Positions 61,290-64,000 of a DNA stretch of 64,000 nt are shown here, piece after piece. The stretch is from CBDFKU01 sp965248975. Its GTDB lineage: Bacteria; Chloroflexota; Dehalococcoidia; Lucifugimonadales; JAGWBF01. Each line of letters starts with the position of its first letter. The stretch's first letter is position 1. The notes beneath the pieces are model-generated. The model did no database searches and had not been told where the DNA came from. It saw nothing but the letters and a program-made list of their open reading frames with translations. The DNA lies in the NCBI GenBank assembly GCA_965248975.1, contig CBDFKU010000016.1, positions 1-64,000 of the forward strand, in the 5' to 3' direction. The position numbers and the translations under genes are program-made.

Positions 61290-62966
61290 ATGAGTGAGTA
61301 TGACCTGGTGATTCGGGGCGGGACCATCGTGGACGGGACGGGAATCCCCCGATACAAGTCGGACATAGCGGTTAAGGACGGGAGGGTGGCCCGCATCAGC
61401 GGGAAGATCCAGGCCGGAGGCGCCCGGGAGATCGATGCCAGCGGCTGCATCGTGGCACCGGGGTTCGTCGACCTCCACACCCACTATGACGCCCAGATCC
61501 AGTGGGACCCCTACGCCTCCCTCTCGGGCTGGTTCGGCGTGACCTCCCTCACCATCGGCGAGTGCGGCTTCGGCTTCGCCCCAACCCATCCCGAGGACCG
61601 CGACCTGAACATGCGGATGATGAACCGCATAGAGGCCATCCCCCTGGATTCCATGCGCCTTGGCATGCGCTGGGACTGGGAGACCTTTCCCCAGTTCCTG
61701 GACAGCCTGGACCGACAGGGGCTTGGCGTCAACGTGGGCGCCATGTTCCCATTCTCGCCGATGCGAGGATACGTCCTGGGAATGACGGAGTCCCGCGAGA
61801 GGACCTCGGTGACCGAAAAAGAGATGGACCAGATGAAGCAGCTCTTCAAAGAGGGCATGCAGGCGGGGGCCTTCGGCATCACCTTCAACTACAACATGGA
61901 GGACAGGGCCGAGGACGGGAGCCATCTGCCCAGCCAGATTTGCGGCGACGACGAGTTCTTCGCCCTTGCCGGGGTGTTGCGGGAGTTCGGGGTGGGCCAC
62001 ATTGGGCAGACCATAGGCCTCGGCCTGACGTTGGAGCAGCGGGACCGCATGAAGAGGATCGTGCCGGAGATGGTCCGCGTCAGCGGCCGCACATGCCACG
62101 TCGCGGCCCTGGGCGAAGACCCCGAGTGGGTCTTCAGGGCCCGCGCCGAGGGCCTCCCGCTGATCCAGCAAACCCTGTGTCAGGTCCAGGGGTCCCAGTT
62201 CAAGCTCTCCGAGTACAACATGTACGACTACATGCCCAACTGGATCGAGCCTTTCCTGGGGACTCCTGAGGAGCGGGCCGCCAAGCTGCGCGACCCCGGC
62301 CACCGGACTGCCATGCAGAAGGACGTGGAAGAGTGGCCGATGCTCAGGACAGAGTGGAACAAGGTGGCGGTGCTGCAGGTGGTCCACGAGCGGAACTACG
62401 ACTACGAGGGCAAGACAATCCAGGAGGTCGCCCGGATGATGGGCAAGGAGCCGCTGGACGCCTTCCTGGACCTGGCCCTGGACGAAGGCCTGGAGACCGA
62501 GTTCGAATTACCGCCGGGGAATGAAGAAGGGCAGTTGAAGGCGCAGCGTGGTAAGATCCTGGACCGCTATTCCCACATCTCCGCCTCCGACGGCGGCGCC
62601 CACACTAGGTTTGCCACCGGGGCTACCTGGCCCACCTACTGGATCCGCGACCGGGAGATCATGAGCCTGGAGGAGGCCCACTACAAGATCAGCACCTTCC
62701 CGGCCTGGGTTGCCGACTTCAAGGACCGGGGTATCCTCCGCACCGGCGGTTGGGCCGACATCGTGGTGTACAACCAAGAGGAGCTGGGGTTCCTCCACGA
62801 GAGGCCCGTGTACGCCAACGATTTCCCCGGGGGCGAGCGCCGGCTAATCCAGAAGCCCACGGGACTGCACTACACCATAGTAAACGGCACGGTCACCTTC
62901 GAGGGCAACGAGTGCACCGGGGCGCTGCCCGGCAAGCTGCTTCGCAGCTACGATATGGTGGAGTGA
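61290..62966 (+). CDS. D-aminoacylase/amidohydrolase-3 family protein (paralogue)
   Basis: A 558-residue paralogue of the protein at 37568. It keeps VDLHTHYDAQIQWDP, the Cys in GECGFGFAP, His in RTCHVAALGED and the Asp motif SASDGGAHTRF. The first loop His of GHLGHTIGEG is GHIGQTIGLG here. Long stretches are near-identical in the two proteins (MRLGMRWDWETFP; RGYVLGM; CTGALPGKLLRSYDMV). The gene has GAAGGAGAGCGTGGG as ribosome site and is followed by a hairpin. The two copies probably have related but separate substrates. Confidence 0.9.
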   Translation: MSEYDLVIRGGTIVDGTGIPRYKSDIAVKDGRVARISGKIQAGGAREIDASGCIVAPGFVDLHTHYDAQIQWDPYASLSGWFGVTSLTIGECGFGFAPTHPEDRDLNMRMMNRIEAIPLDSMRLGMRWDWETFPQFLDSLDRQGLGVNVGAMFPFSPMRGYVLGMTESRERTSVTEKEMDQMKQLFKEGMQAGAFGITFNYNMEDRAEDGSHLPSQICGDDEFFALAGVLREFGVGHIGQTIGLGLTLEQRDRMKRIVPEMVRVSGRTCHVAALGEDPEWVFRARAEGLPLIQQTLCQVQGSQFKLSEYNMYDYMPNWIEPFLGTPEERAAKLRDPGHRTAMQKDVEEWPMLRTEWNKVAVLQVVHERNYDYEGKTIQEVARMMGKEPLDAFLDLALDEGLETEFELPPGNEEGQLKAQRGKILDRYSHISASDGGAHTRFATGATWPTYWIRDREIMSLEEAHYKISTFPAWVADFKDRGILRTGGWADIVVYNQEELGFLHERPVYANDFPGGERRLIQKPTGLHYTIVNGTVTFEGNECTGALPGKLLRSYDMVE

Positions 62967-62975
62967 GCCCTCACG

Positions 62976-63006
62976 CCAGTCCTTCTCCCTCGGAGAGAAG
63001 GACTGG
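62976..63006 (+). terminator. 12-bp hairpin after the D-aminoacylase paralogue
   Basis: CCAGTCCTTCTC pairs perfectly with GAGAAGGACTGG around seven bases, followed by TCATTTCCCTCC. It likely ends the catabolic transcript, though the T-run is weak. Confidence 0.7.
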
Positions 63007-63127
63007 TCATTTCCCTCCCCCCCTTATACCAGGGGAGATTAAGGTGGGGAGAATCAGAAACCCGATCCGGGTCCGGGGCGATCCCGGCTCGACCTATGCT
63101 GGCTATCTGCTGAGAGGAGATTATCTC

Positions 63128-63520
63128 ATGTCGGAAGAGTACAAAGCCCTCGTCCGCCGCCTGGTAGAGGAGGTACAGAACAAACATAACCTTGATGCTC
63201 TCGATGAGATACTGGCCCCCAACTTTGTCAACCGTAGCGCTCCGGCCGGCGCTCCTGCGGACCGGGGGGCTACCAGGAAAATCATGACCGAGATGCTGGC
63301 CGCCATCCCCGACCTCAAGTCCACCATACACGACATGCTGGCCGAGGGCGACAAGGTGATGACCCGCAAGACCCTCAGCGGCACCTTGCAGGGCGAGCTC
63401 ATGGGAGTGGCTCCTACCGGCCAGCCGGTGACCATAGAGGTCATCGATATCCTCCGCATCGAAGGAGGCCAGGCCGTGGAGCACTGGGTTGTGTCGGACC
63501 GCTCGGGAGTGCGGCCATAG
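63128..63520 (+). CDS. SnoaL-like ester cyclase / polyketide-cyclase-fold protein
   Basis: A 130-residue protein of the SnoaL/ester cyclase group. It has the N-terminal helix (LVRRLVEEVQNKHNLDALDE), then IPDLKSTIHDMLAEGDKVMT and the family strand GVAPTGQPVTIEVIDILRIE, ending in AVEHWVVSD. These cone-shaped alpha+beta proteins bind small molecules or catalyse aldol-type cyclisation. The ATG at 63128 follows AGAGGAGATTATCTC. It is single and flanked by hairpin and the converging partial LLM gene. Confidence 0.85.
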   Translation: MSEEYKALVRRLVEEVQNKHNLDALDEILAPNFVNRSAPAGAPADRGATRKIMTEMLAAIPDLKSTIHDMLAEGDKVMTRKTLSGTLQGELMGVAPTGQPVTIEVIDILRIEGGQAVEHWVVSDRSGVRP

Positions 63521-63567
63521 ACCCGGGGACTGCGCTGTCTGTCTAGGCGTAGTGGGAATGCTGCGGC

Positions 63568-64000
63568 CTATGGGCCTGTCGACACCTTCCGATCGTCCTT
63601 CTTGAACTCCGGGATCACATGCTTTCCGATCATCTCGATGGACTTCATCACCTTCTCGTGGGGCACGGCCTGGGTCTGCATCACCAGCATCACCTGGTCG
63701 CAGCCCGCCTCCTCGTGCAGCTTCAGCCCTCGGATGCAGCTCTCCGGGTCGCCGCCGATGATTACCCCCCGGTCGCAGAGGGTATCGGCGTCCAGCTGGT
63801 TCCAAACACCGCGGGCCAGAGCCTCGGCCCCGTACTCCTCTTCTTCGTTCACAGGCTCCTGGCCTTCTTCCAGGTTGAGGCCGCCCTGGCGTTTGAACAC
63901 CCACCGCAGGTGATCGGGAACGCCGCCCCAGCTCTCCAGCAGCTTCGAGTACACGTCCTTCTGGCCGGTGGTGTAGGGACGGCCGGGCGCGAACACTTCC
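63568..64000 (-). CDS. LLM-class oxidoreductase, C-terminal part (cut by window edge)
   Basis: The frame is open to the end of the window, so the N-terminal two thirds or so are outside. The visible 144 residues have the LLM C-terminal layout, with VWNQLDADTLCDRGVIIGGD then PESCIRGLKLHEEAGCDQVM and LVMQTQAVPHEKVMKSIEMI. It ends at a TAG/TGA-type stop 3' of VSTGP. Whether it uses FMN or F420 cannot be read from this part. Confidence 0.85.
   Translation of the reverse strand, partial: EVFAPGRPYTTGQKDVYSKLLESWGGVPDHLRWVFKRQGGLNLEEGQEPVNEEEEYGAEALARGVWNQLDADTLCDRGVIIGGDPESCIRGLKLHEEAGCDQVMLVMQTQAVPHEKVMKSIEMIGKHVIPEFKKDDRKVSTGP

Noticed and set aside
1..64000. CRISPR array, tRNA or rRNA genes
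   Set aside because: No regular spacer-repeat pattern, cloverleaf or rRNA core was seen on either strand.

Overview
The window is GC-rich bacterial chromosome. The content suggests a Chloroflexota lineage of the Dehalococcoidia/SAR202 type. This is an inference from gene content, because no rRNA or marker gene is present. The supporting genes are several LLM-class flavin/F420-type oxidoreductases, a DDN-like deazaflavin enzyme, paired amidohydrolases, D-aminoacylase paralogues, a CaiB tandem fusion, DRE-TIM lyase-like enzymes and a reductive-dehalogenase-like gene. I found no tRNA, rRNA, CRISPR array, replication origin or integrase.

Layout. (1) 1-5.8 kb: small single genes (two VOC proteins, a methyltransferase, a YCII protein, a deazaflavin-dependent enzyme, membrane proteins) and one VOC remnant. 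(2) 6.3-20.1 kb: a plus-strand operon for the baseplate, spike and fibres of a contractile phage-tail-like particle: gpD-like hub, holin-like protein, gp5/V spike, XhlA-like coiled coil, PAAR tip, gp25/W, baseplate J, tail protein I, repeat and fibre proteins, and a giant DUF4815 protein split by an in-frame TAG. No sheath, tube, tape measure, AAA ATPase, capsid or terminase is present. A minus-strand two-gene aspartic-protease module sits between gp25 and J, flanked by a duplicated gp25 3' end. (3) 20.3-23.05 kb: a tightly overlapping four-gene operon, amidoligase / DUF5049-like / class II glutamine amidotransferase / gamma-glutamylcyclotransferase. It is the best candidate for a little-described biochemical system, namely making and removing amide or isopeptide links next to a tail-like machine. 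(4) 23.3-26.7 kb: a second retropepsin-like gene and an IS3-family element lying between a TolB-like gene without its 5' end and an AT-rich oxidoreductase without its 5' end. (5) 26.7-29.3 kb: DUF4389 protein, CDF metal transporter, a YCII start remnant, and crcB under a fluoride riboswitch with an intrinsic terminator. (6) 29.4-42.3 kb: a catabolic region of LLM oxidoreductases, amidohydrolases, alpha/beta hydrolases, a DRE-TIM enzyme and a BBE flavoprotein. It holds one gene with an in-frame TAG and one with a one-base frameshift. (7) 42.4-52.9 kb: type IV pilus/type II secretion-like genes (three minor pilins, PilB, PilC, PilO, a PilM-PilN fusion, a major pilin) with two regulators. (8) 53-64 kb: a DRE-TIM enzyme, asparaginase-like protein, MutM, CaiB fusion, amidohydrolase, thiolase-like protein, D-aminoacylase paralogue, ester cyclase and a partial LLM enzyme.

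Two long reading frames are broken by a single in-frame TAG and one by a one-base slip, all within 18 kb. They may be real lesions, recoding, or assembly errors; the raw reads would separate these.
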